Shown here piece by piece: positions 1 through 5,225 of a stretch of DNA of 8,471 nt (the stretch's first letter is position 1; every line of letters begins with the position of its first letter). Origin of the DNA: Clostridia bacterium (lineage in GTDB: Bacteria > Bacillota > Clostridia > TANB77 > CAG-508). The notes under the pieces are model-generated. The model made no database searches and was not told the origin of the DNA. It saw only the letters and a program-made list of their open reading frames with translations. A program made the translations under genes and the position numbers. Location of the stretch: NCBI GenBank assembly GCA_900768805.1, contig CAAGEF010000142.1:1-8471 (forward strand), in the 5' to 3' direction.

Positions 1-120
1 ACGAATTTTGTTATCTTCGATTAAATATCCACTGAAATCTTTTGAATCTGCATACCATTTTGAATTCCAATCTCTAATAACACCTACTCTTAATCCATTT
101 GGATGAACTTTTTGTCCCAT
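1..120 (-). CDS. rpsC: 30S ribosomal protein S3, N-terminal 40 residues (partial)
   Basis: The visible protein starts MGQKVHPNGLRVGVIRDWNS and continues in frame to the window edge, which is the conserved N-terminus of bacterial S3 (the family is usually about 210-230 residues, so only the start is here). S3 sits on the head of the 30S subunit near the mRNA entry channel. The ATG at 120-118 is preceded by an AAAGGAGGA ribosome binding site. The gene follows rplV after 21 nt, as in the standard S10 operon, so co-transcription is expected. The gene is cut by the window edge, not broken. Confidence 0.97.
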   Translation of the reverse strand, partial: MGQKVHPNGLRVGVIRDWNSKWYADSKDFSGYLIEDNKIR

Positions 121-141
121 GTCGTAAATATCCTCCTTTCT

Positions 142-501
142 TTATTTGCTTTCTCTTAAAACTATTGTTATGTGACTTGTTCTTTTTCTAATTCTTACTG
201 CAGATCCTTTTGCAGCTGGTCTTATTCTTTTTAAAGTTGGACCTTGATTTGCATAAATCTCAGCTACATAAAGATTTGATCTATTCATGAAGTGATTATT
301 TTCTGCATTAGCTATAGCAGATTTTAATAATTTTTCTAAAATTTCGCTTGATGCTTTTGGAGCAAATTTTGCTATTGATAAAGCTTCATCAACTTTTTTT
401 CCTCTTAATAAATCTGCTACTATTTTTACTTTTCTAGCTGAAATTCTAGCATACTTAAGAGTTGCTTTTGCTTCTGCTACTGTAACTTCTTTATCTTCCA
501 C
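142..501 (-). CDS. rplV: 50S ribosomal protein L22
   Basis: This 119-residue protein matches L22, which binds 23S rRNA and sends a long beta-hairpin into the nascent-peptide exit tunnel. Family features visible are the ARISARKVKIVADLLRGK segment (about residues 18-34), the NAENNH region (about 65-70) and the basic hairpin QGPTLKRIRPAAKGSAVRIR (about 86-105), followed by RTSHITIVL. The start is a GTG at 501-499, eight nt after a strong GGAGG in AAAGGAGGATATAACC. L22 is commonly about 110 residues; the extra length is a short acidic N-terminal extension (MEDKEVTVAE). It lies between rpsS (49 nt gap) and rpsC in the S10 operon. Confidence 0.97.
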   Translation of the reverse strand: MEDKEVTVAEAKATLKYARISARKVKIVADLLRGKKVDEALSIAKFAPKASSEILEKLLKSAIANAENNHFMNRSNLYVAEIYANQGPTLKRIRPAAKGSAVRIRKRTSHITIVLRESK

Positions 502-550
502 GGTTATATCCTCCTTTATATTATCTTAGAATCCGTTCATTCTAATCTTT

Positions 551-826
551 TTATTTTTTTGTAGTTTTATCTCCTGCATGACCTTTGAATGTTCTTGTTG
601 GAGCAAATTCTCCTAATTTATGTCCAATCATTTCTTCAGAAACATATACAGGAACATGTTTTCTTCCATCATGAACAGCAATTGTATGTCCAACCATTTC
701 TGGATAAATAGTTGAAGCTCTTGACCATGTTTTTAAAACTTCTTTTTTTCCTGTTTCGTTCATAGCAACTATTCTTTTCATTAATTCAGGTGCTACATAA
801 GGAACTTTTTTGCTTGATCTTGACAT
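551..826 (-). CDS. rpsS: 30S ribosomal protein S19
   Basis: This 91-residue protein of normal family length is S19, a protein of the 30S head that contacts S13 and 16S rRNA. It begins MSRSSKKVPYVAPELM and has the conserved core TWSRASTIYPEMVGHTIAVH (about residues 33-52), HDGRKHVPVYVSEEMIGHKLGEF (about 52-74) and the C-terminal TRTFKGHAG. The ATG is preceded by AAAGGAGATATTTTACA, a good ribosome binding site. It follows rplB as expected, but after an unusually long 249-nt gap filled with hairpin repeats. Its translation or mRNA stability may therefore be set separately from rplB (inference). Confidence 0.98.
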   Translation of the reverse strand: MSRSSKKVPYVAPELMKRIVAMNETGKKEVLKTWSRASTIYPEMVGHTIAVHDGRKHVPVYVSEEMIGHKLGEFAPTRTFKGHAGDKTTKK

Positions 827-874
827 TGTAAAATATCTCCTTTCTTCATTACTGATTTACAGTTTTTAGAATTG

Positions 875-900
875 CTTCTTTAACAATCATATCAAAGAAG
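875..900 (-). other. Candidate hairpin upstream of rpsS
   Basis: On the transcript CTTCTTT and AAAGAAG form a 7-bp stem with a 12-nt loop, about 40 nt upstream of the rpsS ribosome binding site. It is A/U-rich, has no following U tract, and so does not look like a terminator. A role in spacing or mRNA processing is possible but not shown. Confidence 0.3.
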
Positions 901-922
901 TCTTTCTAAGATGTGCAATTCA

Positions 923-940
923 CTGTTATTCATTTAACAG
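923..940 (-). other. Candidate hairpin, possible degenerate third repeat stem
   Basis: On the transcript CTGTTA and TAACAG pair around a 6-nt loop (AATGAA). It sits where a third copy of the neighbouring 65-bp repeat would place its AGCTCT stem and begins with AGCTGTTAA, close to the AGCTCTTAA of the intact copies. I read it as a decayed or truncated repeat end, but the similarity is short. Confidence 0.35.
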
Positions 941-949
941 CTATTCTTA

Positions 950-1079
950 GGTTTGCAACCTTCGTTGCATAAGTTAGCTCTAAACTCACTTGCGTTCGTT
1001 AAGAGCTTTTCTTGGGTTTGCAACCTTCGTTGCATAAGTTATCTCTAAACTCGCTTTCGCTCGTTAAGAGCTAACTTAT
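950..1079 (-). repeat. Two tandem 65-bp hairpin repeats between rplB and rpsS
   Basis: Positions 950-1014 and 1015-1079 are two head-to-tail copies with a period of exactly 65 bp, starting with an identical 27-bp block and differing at four positions over about the first 58 bp. In the transcript each copy makes a stem built on AGCTCT paired with AGAGCT (copy at 976-1007) or a 13-position ATAAGTTAGCTCT stem with one G.A mismatch (copy at 1034-1079). Inside both is C-GA-NC-GNRA-GN-GA-G: two potential tandem G.A pairs, two Watson-Crick pairs and a GNRA tetraloop. Each copy also has a 6-bp hairpin TGCAAC-GAAG-GTTGCA (954-969 and 1019-1034). The second copy overlaps the rplB stop codon. No U tract follows, so these are not intrinsic terminators. 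Function is unknown. Confidence 0.85.
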
Positions 1080-1903
1080 TTTCTTCTCTTAACTATAAAT
1101 TTATTTGATTGTTTTTTCTTATTTCTTGTCTTATATCCTAATGCTGGTTTACCCCAAGGAGTCATTGGTCCTGCGTGTCCAACTGGAGCTCTACCTTCAC
1201 CACCACCATGAGGGTGATCATTAGGATTCATAACAGATCCTCTAACAGTTGGTCTTATACCCATATGTCTTTTTCTTCCAGCTTTTCCTAATTTAATATT
1301 TTCATGATCTGAGTTTCCAATAGTTCCTATTGTAGCTCTAGATTTTACAGAGATTAATCTCATTTCTCCAGATGGAAGTCTTACGTGAGCATAAGCTCCT
1401 TCTTTAGCCATAAGTTGAGCTTCTTGCCCAGCACTTCTAACTAATTTTCCACCTTGACCTGGATTTAATTCTATATTATGAATCATTGTACCTACTGGAA
1501 TGCTTGAAATTGGCATTGCATTTCCTGGTTTGATATCTACATTTTCTCCAGATACTACCTTATCACCATCTGTTAATCCAGCTGGAGCTAAGATATAGCT
1601 TTTTGTTCCATCTTCATATTGGATTAATGCTATATTTGCACTTCTGTTTGGATCATATTCGATACCAATAACTGTAGCAAACATATCGTCTTTCTTTCTT
1701 TTAAAATCAATTATTCTGTATTTTTGTCTGTTTCCACCACCTTGATGTCTAACAGTTATTCTACCATAAGAGTTTCTTCCAGCATTTTTTCTTTTTGCTA
1801 CTAATAAAGATTTTTCTGGAGTTTTTTTAGTAATTTCTTCAAATGTTGAAGAAGTCATATTTCTTCTTGATGGTGTGTATGGTCTAAAATGTTTAATTCC
1901 CAT
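1076..1903 (-). CDS. rplB: 50S ribosomal protein L2
   Basis: This 275-residue protein is full-length L2, a primary 23S rRNA binder needed for subunit association and for the peptidyl-transferase centre. It has the N-terminal MGIKHFRPYTPSRRN, the RNA-binding OB-like region with VRHQGGGNRQKYRIIDFKR (about residues 51-69), the IHNIELNPGQGG segment (about 141-152) and the signature MNPNDHPHGGGEG (225-237), including the conserved histidine corresponding to the functionally important one in E. coli. It ends in a basic tail (KFIVKRRK). The ATG follows AAGAGGAGAAATAAAA. The stop codon lies inside the arm of a long hairpin formed by the downstream repeat, so ribosomes finishing rplB would unfold that structure (inference). 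Confidence 0.99.
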   Translation of the reverse strand: MGIKHFRPYTPSRRNMTSSTFEEITKKTPEKSLLVAKRKNAGRNSYGRITVRHQGGGNRQKYRIIDFKRKKDDMFATVIGIEYDPNRSANIALIQYEDGTKSYILAPAGLTDGDKVVSGENVDIKPGNAMPISSIPVGTMIHNIELNPGQGGKLVRSAGQEAQLMAKEGAYAHVRLPSGEMRLISVKSRATIGTIGNSDHENIKLGKAGRKRHMGIRPTVRGSVMNPNDHPHGGGEGRAPVGHAGPMTPWGKPALGYKTRNKKKQSNKFIVKRRK

Positions 1904-1942
1904 TTTTATTTCTCCTCTTCTTTTTTATTTAAGGTTATTTTC

Positions 1943-1956
1943 CTGGACCTTTCCAG
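1943..1956 (-). other. Small intercistronic hairpin between rplW and rplB
   Basis: In the transcript CTGGA and TCCAG pair around an AAGG loop. The loop AAGG plus the next U can instead pair with ACCTT 12 nt downstream, so two mutually exclusive short folds are possible about 20 nt upstream of the rplB ribosome binding site. The gap is 96 nt, longer than usual for this operon. Regulatory meaning is speculative. Confidence 0.35.
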
Positions 1957-1999
1957 TTATTTTTTTATTCTCCTAGTTTATTCTAGATATTCTTAAGTT

Positions 2000-2347
2000 T
2001 TATACACCTGAAAATGCATCTATTGAATCATTATATTTTTTAGAAATTTTAACAGCTTTTCCACCTTTTTCTAAATATGTTTTTTCTTGTACATCAGTAT
2101 CGATTGTAACTATAGCTTTTTTCCAATCAGAAGTTTTTCCTTGATGTACTCCAACTCTTTTTTCTTTTCCTTTAACTGTCATTGTATTAACTTTTAATAC
2201 TTTAACTTCAAATAATTTTTCAACAGCATTTTTTATTTCAACTTTTGTTGCTTTTTTAGCAACTTTGAAAGTGTATTTTCCTTCTTGCATTTCTGAATTA
2301 CTTTTTTCAGTAACAACTGGTGCTAATATAATATCTTCTGCTACCAT
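2000..2347 (-). CDS. rplW: 50S ribosomal protein L23
   Basis: This protein is L23, a 50S protein at the exit-tunnel mouth that serves as docking site for trigger factor and signal recognition particle. The family features are IILAPVVTEKS (about residues 6-16), the YTFKVAKKATKVEIKNAVEKLFEVKV core (25-50) and VNTMTVKGKEKRVG (53-66). At 115 residues it is longer than the usual 95-100: extra sequence (about 86-108, with EKGGKAVKISKKY) precedes the C-terminal DAFSGV, which aligns with the FF.GV-type end of other L23 proteins. The start codon overlaps the rplD stop by one base (TAATG), so translation is probably coupled. GAGGAGG lies just upstream, inside the end of rplD. Confidence 0.97.
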   Translation of the reverse strand: MVAEDIILAPVVTEKSNSEMQEGKYTFKVAKKATKVEIKNAVEKLFEVKVLKVNTMTVKGKEKRVGVHQGKTSDWKKAIVTIDTDVQEKTYLEKGGKAVKISKKYNDSIDAFSGV

Positions 2348-2970
2348 TATGCATACACCTCCTCTAATTTTTTAACTGTATCTACAGTTAATACTAATTT
2401 GTTGTATTTTAATAAATCATATACATTTATTGTAGAAACTGAAGCTGTTCTAACTCCTTCTAAGTTTCTTGCAGATTTTTGAACTATCTCATCTTTTGAT
2501 GGAATTACGATTAAAGCTTTTCCTTCAACTTTTAAATTTTTCATAGCATCTGCCATTTGTTTTGTTTTGATTTCTTTAAAATCAAATTTATCAACAACAA
2601 CTAAGTTGTTTTCTAATACTTTTGAGCTTAATAAAGATCTTATTGCTAATCTTTTTTCTTTCTTATTAACTCTATATTTGTAAGAACGTGGTTTTGGTCC
2701 TAAAGCTATACCACCTTTAATCCATTGTGGAGCTCTAATAGAACCTTGTCTTGCTCTACCTGTTCCTTTTTGTTTCCAAGGTTTTCTTCCACCGCCTCTT
2801 ACTTCACTTCTTGTTTTTGTACTTTGTGTTCCTTGTCTTTGATTAGCTAAATAGTTAACTAATACACTGTGTACAATTGCTTCATTTGGTTCAATTCCGA
2901 AAACTTCTTCTTTTAATTCTATATCGCTAACCTTTTTACCAGCTACACTATATACATCTATTTTTGGCAT
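2347..2970 (-). CDS. rplD: 50S ribosomal protein L4
   Basis: This 207-residue protein of normal length is L4, a 23S rRNA binder whose long basic loop reaches the exit tunnel. That loop is clear at about residues 45-98, with GTQSTKTRSEVRGGGRKPWK and KGTGRARQGSIRAP. The globular part has the KALIVIPSKDEIVQKSARNL and VYDLLKYNKLVLT segments typical of L4. In some bacteria such as E. coli, L4 represses its own S10 operon through the mRNA leader; here a long structured leader precedes rpsJ, but whether L4 acts on it is not shown by sequence. The ATG follows GGAAGGAGGAAGTTTAA, 19 nt after rplC. Confidence 0.98.
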   Translation of the reverse strand: MPKIDVYSVAGKKVSDIELKEEVFGIEPNEAIVHSVLVNYLANQRQGTQSTKTRSEVRGGGRKPWKQKGTGRARQGSIRAPQWIKGGIALGPKPRSYKYRVNKKEKRLAIRSLLSSKVLENNLVVVDKFDFKEIKTKQMADAMKNLKVEGKALIVIPSKDEIVQKSARNLEGVRTASVSTINVYDLLKYNKLVLTVDTVKKLEEVYA

Positions 2971-2989
2971 TTAAACTTCCTCCTTCCTT

Positions 2990-3619
2990 CTATTTAGCAG
3001 CTTTTACGCTTTGTCTTATTTTTAATATGCTACCTTTGTTTCCTGGTACACTACCTTTAACTAATATAGCATTTTTATCTAAATCTACTTTAACTATTTT
3101 TAAATTTTGAATAGTTACTGTATCTACACCCATATGTCCTGGTAATTTTTTTCCTTTGAAAACTCTACCTGGAGTAGATGTAGACCCCATTGAACCTGGT
3201 CTTCTATGATACATAGAACCATGTCCCATTGGACCTCTATGTTGTCCATGACGTTTAATAACACCTTGGAAACCTTTTCCTTTTGTTGTTCCTTGGATAT
3301 CTACTGTTTCTCCATCAGCAAATACTGATGCAGCAACTTCATCTCCAACTTTAACATCTACATCAGCTACTCTAAATTCTCTTAAATGTTTTGCTATTTT
3401 TACATTAGCTTTTGCAAAATGTCCTTTTTCCGGTTTGTTTAATTTTGATTCTTTAACTTCTCCGAATCCTAATTGTACTGCGTTATATCCGTCAGTTTCA
3501 GTAGTTTTTACTTGTACTACTGAGCAAGGTCCAGCTTCTATAACTGTAACTGGAATAACACTTCCATCTTCATTAAAGATTTGAGTCATTCCAACTTTTC
3601 TTCCTATGATTGCTTTCAT
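2990..3619 (-). CDS. rplC: 50S ribosomal protein L3
   Basis: This 209-residue protein matches L3 in full. L3 is an early-assembling 23S rRNA binder whose extended loop reaches towards the peptidyl-transferase centre. It begins MKAIIGRKVGMTQIFNEDG and has the TTKGKGFQGVIKRH segment (111-124). The Gly/Arg/His-rich extended loop covers about residues 124-162 (GQHRGPMGHGSMYHRRPGSM, STPGRVFKGKKLPGHMG). It contains the GQ site (Q126) that some bacteria methylate. The ATG follows GGAGGAATTTAAAA. It is separated from rpsJ by 89 nt with a conspicuous hairpin. Confidence 0.98.
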   Translation of the reverse strand: MKAIIGRKVGMTQIFNEDGSVIPVTVIEAGPCSVVQVKTTETDGYNAVQLGFGEVKESKLNKPEKGHFAKANVKIAKHLREFRVADVDVKVGDEVAASVFADGETVDIQGTTKGKGFQGVIKRHGQHRGPMGHGSMYHRRPGSMGSTSTPGRVFKGKKLPGHMGVDTVTIQNLKIVKVDLDKNAILVKGSVPGNKGSILKIRQSVKAAK

Positions 3620-3642
3620 TTTTAAATTCCTCCTAACTATTG

Positions 3643-3670
3643 GCTAAAATATTCTATTTAATATCCTAGC
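3643..3670 (-). other. 11-bp stem-loop between rpsJ and rplC
   Basis: In the transcript GCTAGGATATT pairs with AATATTTTAGC around a 6-nt loop (AAATAG). All 11 positions pair, two through G.U wobbles. On the opposite strand those positions would be C.A mismatches, which favours an RNA role in the transcribed direction. The stem ends 8 nt before the rplC ribosome binding site (AGGAGG) and there is no U tract. It could tune rplC translation or mark a processing site (inference). Confidence 0.6.
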
Positions 3671-3680
3671 TTGGTTTTTT

Positions 3681-3696
3681 GAAACTATTGCGTTTC
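3681..3696 (-). other. Small hairpin after rpsJ
   Basis: In the transcript GAAAC and GTTTC pair around GCAATA, starting 12 nt after the rpsJ stop codon. It is followed by A residues, not U, so it is not an intrinsic terminator. The sequence CAATAGTT in its loop and 3' arm recurs just after the next hairpin, next to the rplC ribosome binding site. Confidence 0.3.
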
Positions 3697-3708
3697 GATT
3701 CTTTCTAA

Positions 3709-4038
3709 TTATAATTTGATTTCAATATCAACACCAGCTGGTAAGTCTAATTTCATTAAACTATCAACAGTTTTTTGTGTAGGATAAAGAATATCTATAA
3801 CTCTTTTGTGTGTTCTCATTTCAAATTGTTCTCTTGAATCTTTGTGTTTGTGTGGAGAACGTAAAATAGTTACTATTTCTTTTTCTGTTGGAAGTGGAAT
3901 AGGTCCTGAAACTTTAGCTCCTGTTCTCTTAGCAGTATCTACTATTTTTTCAGCAGACTGATCTAAAACAACATAGTCATAAGCTTTTAGTCTTATTCTG
4001 ATTTTGTCACTTCCTACTTTTGTGTTTGTTGTTGCCAT
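3709..4038 (-). CDS. rpsJ: 30S ribosomal protein S10 (NusE)
   Basis: This is S10, a 30S head protein that also acts as NusE in transcription antitermination with NusB and links RNA polymerase to the ribosome through NusG. Its features are KIRIRLKAYDY (about residues 12-22), AKRTGAKVSGPIPLPTEKE (36-54), SPHKHKDSREQFEMRTHKR (61-79) and LPAGVDIEIKL at the end. I place the start at the ATG at 4038, ten nt after a strong AAGGAGGG, giving 109 residues. The reading frame stays open for 26 more codons to an ATG at 4116, but that ATG lacks a ribosome binding site and its peptide is unlike S10. The short N-terminal tail (MATTNTKVGSD) is a few residues longer than in many homologues. It is the first gene of the S10 operon. 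Confidence 0.98.
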   Translation of the reverse strand: MATTNTKVGSDKIRIRLKAYDYVVLDQSAEKIVDTAKRTGAKVSGPIPLPTEKEIVTILRSPHKHKDSREQFEMRTHKRVIDILYPTQKTVDSLMKLDLPAGVDIEIKL

Positions 4039-4301
4039 TTTTAATTTTCCCTCCTTAATTTTATTTACGGTTAACGGCAAGTTATTAACGCACCCGAGTG
4101 TTTTGTTAACACCCATTTTTTAATCCAAGCCTTCTTTTGTAATTCAAAAATAATTTACTTGAATTTCAAACGTACCTGGATAAGTGCTTATTTCAAACTT
4201 ATCGCCCGGTCTAAGCCAAGACATACTCTGCAGGAGTTCCCTCCACATACTGAAATTTTATGTGTAGCCACATCCCGCTTCATCGCAAATCTATACGCAA
4301 T
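4039..4301 (-). promoter_or_regulatory. Long structured 5' leader of the S10 operon
   Basis: About 260 nt separate the predicted transcription start from rpsJ. Transcript hairpins I can see, in order: ATGTG-GCTA-CACAT; GGAG-GGAA-CTCC (GNRA loop); GTCT-TGGCTT-AGAC; GATAAGT with ACTTATC (7 bp, 11-nt loop); AATTCAA with TTGAATT (7 bp); and GGGTGTT with AACACTC (7 bp with one G.U, loop AACAA). CACAT can instead pair with a second ATGTG downstream. GCTTA in the third hairpin can pair with TAAGC in the loop of the fourth, a possible kissing contact. GCGTA near the 5' end can pair with TACGT at about 4171-4175, closing a domain. No U tract follows any hairpin. Leaders here are often bound by an r-protein (L4 in E. 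coli); the ligand here is unknown. Confidence 0.65.
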
Positions 4302-4305
4302 TGCA

Positions 4306-4334
4306 ATTATACTACCCTATTACAAGTTTGTCAA
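4306..4334 (-). promoter_or_regulatory. Consensus sigma-A promoter of the S10 operon
   Basis: The minus strand reads TTGACA (4334-4329), a 17-bp spacer, then TATAAT (4311-4306): a perfect match to the housekeeping consensus at both boxes and spacing. A/T-rich tracts just upstream (4335-4380) could act as an UP element. Predicted start of transcription is about 4298-4302. The strength fits a ribosomal-protein operon, and its position after a strong terminator means the operon does not depend on read-through from upstream genes. Confidence 0.9.
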
Positions 4335-4385
4335 CCACTTTTGACCAAAAAAGAAAAGTTTTTGAAGTTAACTTTCATTTTATAT

Positions 4386-4431
4386 AAAAAAGAGGTTAGG
4401 TAAACAAGATTTTTCTTTCCCAACCTCTTTT
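4386..4431 (-). terminator. Intrinsic terminator after the 98-residue gene
   Basis: In the minus-strand transcript AAAAGAGGTTGGG (4431-4419) pairs with CCTAACCTCTTTT (4400-4388) as a 13-bp stem with one G.U wobble and an 18-nt loop, followed by a U run. On the plus strand the wobble becomes an A.C mismatch, which favours use in the minus direction. It starts about 20 nt after the stop codon of the upstream gene and insulates the S10 promoter. Confidence 0.88.
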
Positions 4432-4450
4432 AAGTATTCAGAAATTTTAC

Positions 4451-4747
4451 TTATAATCCGTTCCCAGGACCTTCGTAATCTGAATACTTCTCAATGGAAA
4501 CTATATAATATTTCAAAAGTTCCCTAGCCGCCAATACCCTTTCAATTTGTTTTTCAGAATACCCGAGAATTCTCTCAAGATACAACAATTCATCATAAGG
4601 AACTGCTATATTATACAAAAACGAAAAGATTTCTGACGACTTTTTAGATTTTGCCTCTGGAAATTGCTTCAAAAGCCGTTTTTTCCACTTACGTTCGATA
4701 GGCTTTTGCTCATCAAACTCGATGTTTTTTATTTCTACATTTCTCAT
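4451..4747 (-). CDS. Unrecognised 98-residue basic protein
   Basis: I do not recognise this protein. It is soluble-looking, with no signal peptide or membrane segment. A charged N-terminal half is rich in Lys/Arg (ERKWKKRLLKQF, EAKSKKSSE); a C-terminal half is probably helical (YDELLYLERILGYSEKQIER, VLAARELLKYYIVSIEKY). The end of that half might be a short helix-turn-helix-like unit, but this is speculation. The start is the ATG at 4747, six nt after GAGGAGG; the ATG at 4789 in the same frame lies only a few bases after a likely -10 box and lacks a binding site. Codon choice is less A/T-biased than the neighbours (TCG, CGG, GCG, GGG, CTC and many TTG codons), which suggests acquisition from elsewhere. 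It has its own promoter and terminator. Confidence 0.75.
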   Translation of the reverse strand: MRNVEIKNIEFDEQKPIERKWKKRLLKQFPEAKSKKSSEIFSFLYNIAVPYDELLYLERILGYSEKQIERVLAARELLKYYIVSIEKYSDYEGPGNGL

Positions 4748-4790
4748 AACCGGCCTCCTCAATGGCACTATAAATTTTGCTAACAACATA

Positions 4791-4819
4791 ATTATATCAT
4801 GTTAACATAAAAAAAACAA
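4791..4819 (-). promoter_or_regulatory. Likely promoter of the 98-residue gene
   Basis: The minus strand has TATAAT (4796-4791) preceded by a 17-bp spacer and a weak -35 box TTGTTT (4819-4814, three of six matches). Predicted start is near 4784, giving a leader of about 35 nt with the GAGGAGG binding site. Together with the downstream terminator this makes the 98-residue gene a possible single-gene transcription unit, although read-through from serS is not excluded. Confidence 0.6.
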
Positions 4820-4835
4820 TATCTATTTGCATATA

Positions 4836-4859
4836 AAAATAATTACAAAACATTATTTT
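4836..4859 (-). terminator. Weak candidate terminator after the HRDC gene
   Basis: In the transcript AAAATAAT and ATTATTTT form an 8-bp stem made only of A-U pairs around an 8-nt loop, overlapping the HRDC stop codon and followed by U-rich sequence. The absence of G-C pairs makes efficient termination doubtful; it may be only base composition. Confidence 0.3.
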
Positions 4860-5191
4860 CTTCCATTAAAAATATCCAAAATTTCCTTCCCATGCAACTT
4901 TAATTTTATATCAGGCAAAATCATTGCACCAGATAAATCACTATAAGTCCTTGGTTTTAAAACTAGCATTTTATCTAATTCTTCATTTGTAAAAACATAA
5001 CATGGTGGTATATTTTTTTCTTGTGCTTTTGTTTTTCTATATTGTATTAATTGTTTTCTAATTTCAAATATATTGTTTTTAGAATTCTCTGTAGAGATAG
5101 TTGATGTATTTGATTTTGTTTTAGTACTATCAAGCCATTCCATCAATTTTTTTTCTTGTTGCATTTTTTTTAATATTTCTCCACTATCCAT
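4853..5191 (-). CDS. Stand-alone HRDC-domain protein
   Basis: This 112-residue protein has a Lys/Gln/Ser/Thr-rich N-terminal half (residues 1-42) and a C-terminal segment (about 45-110) that reads like an HRDC domain. The matching features are RKQLIQYRKTKAQEKNIPPC (45-64), YVFTNEELDKMLVLKP (65-80), a Ser/Asp-Leu turn and KLKLHGKEILDIF (96-108), where other HRDC domains have a K..KYG..IL pattern. HRDC domains are small helical nucleic-acid-binding modules normally at the C-terminus of RecQ helicases and RNase D; no helicase or nuclease part is present here. I infer DNA or RNA binding. The start has AAAGGAGAG upstream, and the gene follows serS after 34 nt, so it probably shares the T-box transcript. 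The domain call is from pattern recognition alone. Confidence 0.72.
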   Translation of the reverse strand: MDSGEILKKMQQEKKLMEWLDSTKTKSNTSTISTENSKNNIFEIRKQLIQYRKTKAQEKNIPPCYVFTNEELDKMLVLKPRTYSDLSGAMILPDIKLKLHGKEILDIFNGRK

Positions 5192-5225
5192 TCTTCTCTC
5201 CTTTGTACTAACTACTTAATAATTA

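Noticed and set aside
934..1035. A 33-codon open frame across the 65-bp repeats (MQRRLQTQEKLL... ending KNSC)
   Set aside because: It has no ribosome binding site, starts inside a hairpin, and its length follows from the repeat; the copies are 65 bp apart and so out of frame with each other. RNA structure explains the sequence better.
950..1079. Possible CRISPR-like or intrinsic terminator nature of the repeats
   Set aside because: There are only two adjacent copies with no unique spacers, and no U tract follows the hairpins.
1957..1999. A small peptide gene in the rplW-rplB gap, suggested by an AGGAG before an open stretch
   Set aside because: There is no usable start codon after the AGGAG and the frames close within a few codons.
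4039..4116. A 26-codon in-frame N-terminal extension of rpsJ starting at an ATG at 4116
   Set aside because: That ATG has no ribosome binding site, the extension does not resemble S10, and it lies in the structured leader; the ATG at 4038 has a strong AAGGAGGG at good spacing.
4159..4344. A plus-strand 61-codon open frame opposite the S10 leader and promoter
   Set aside because: It is antisense to a clear promoter and leader, has no convincing binding site and no recognisable protein features.
4365..4374. A 10-bp palindrome AAGTTAACTT upstream of the S10 promoter as an operator
   Set aside because: It is A/T-rich and short, there is one copy about 30 bp upstream of the -35 box, and nothing else supports it; chance is likely in this base composition.
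4748..4789. An earlier in-frame ATG (4789) for the 98-residue gene
   Set aside because: It lies only a base or so beyond a TATAAT box and has no binding site, while the ATG at 4747 follows GAGGAGG.
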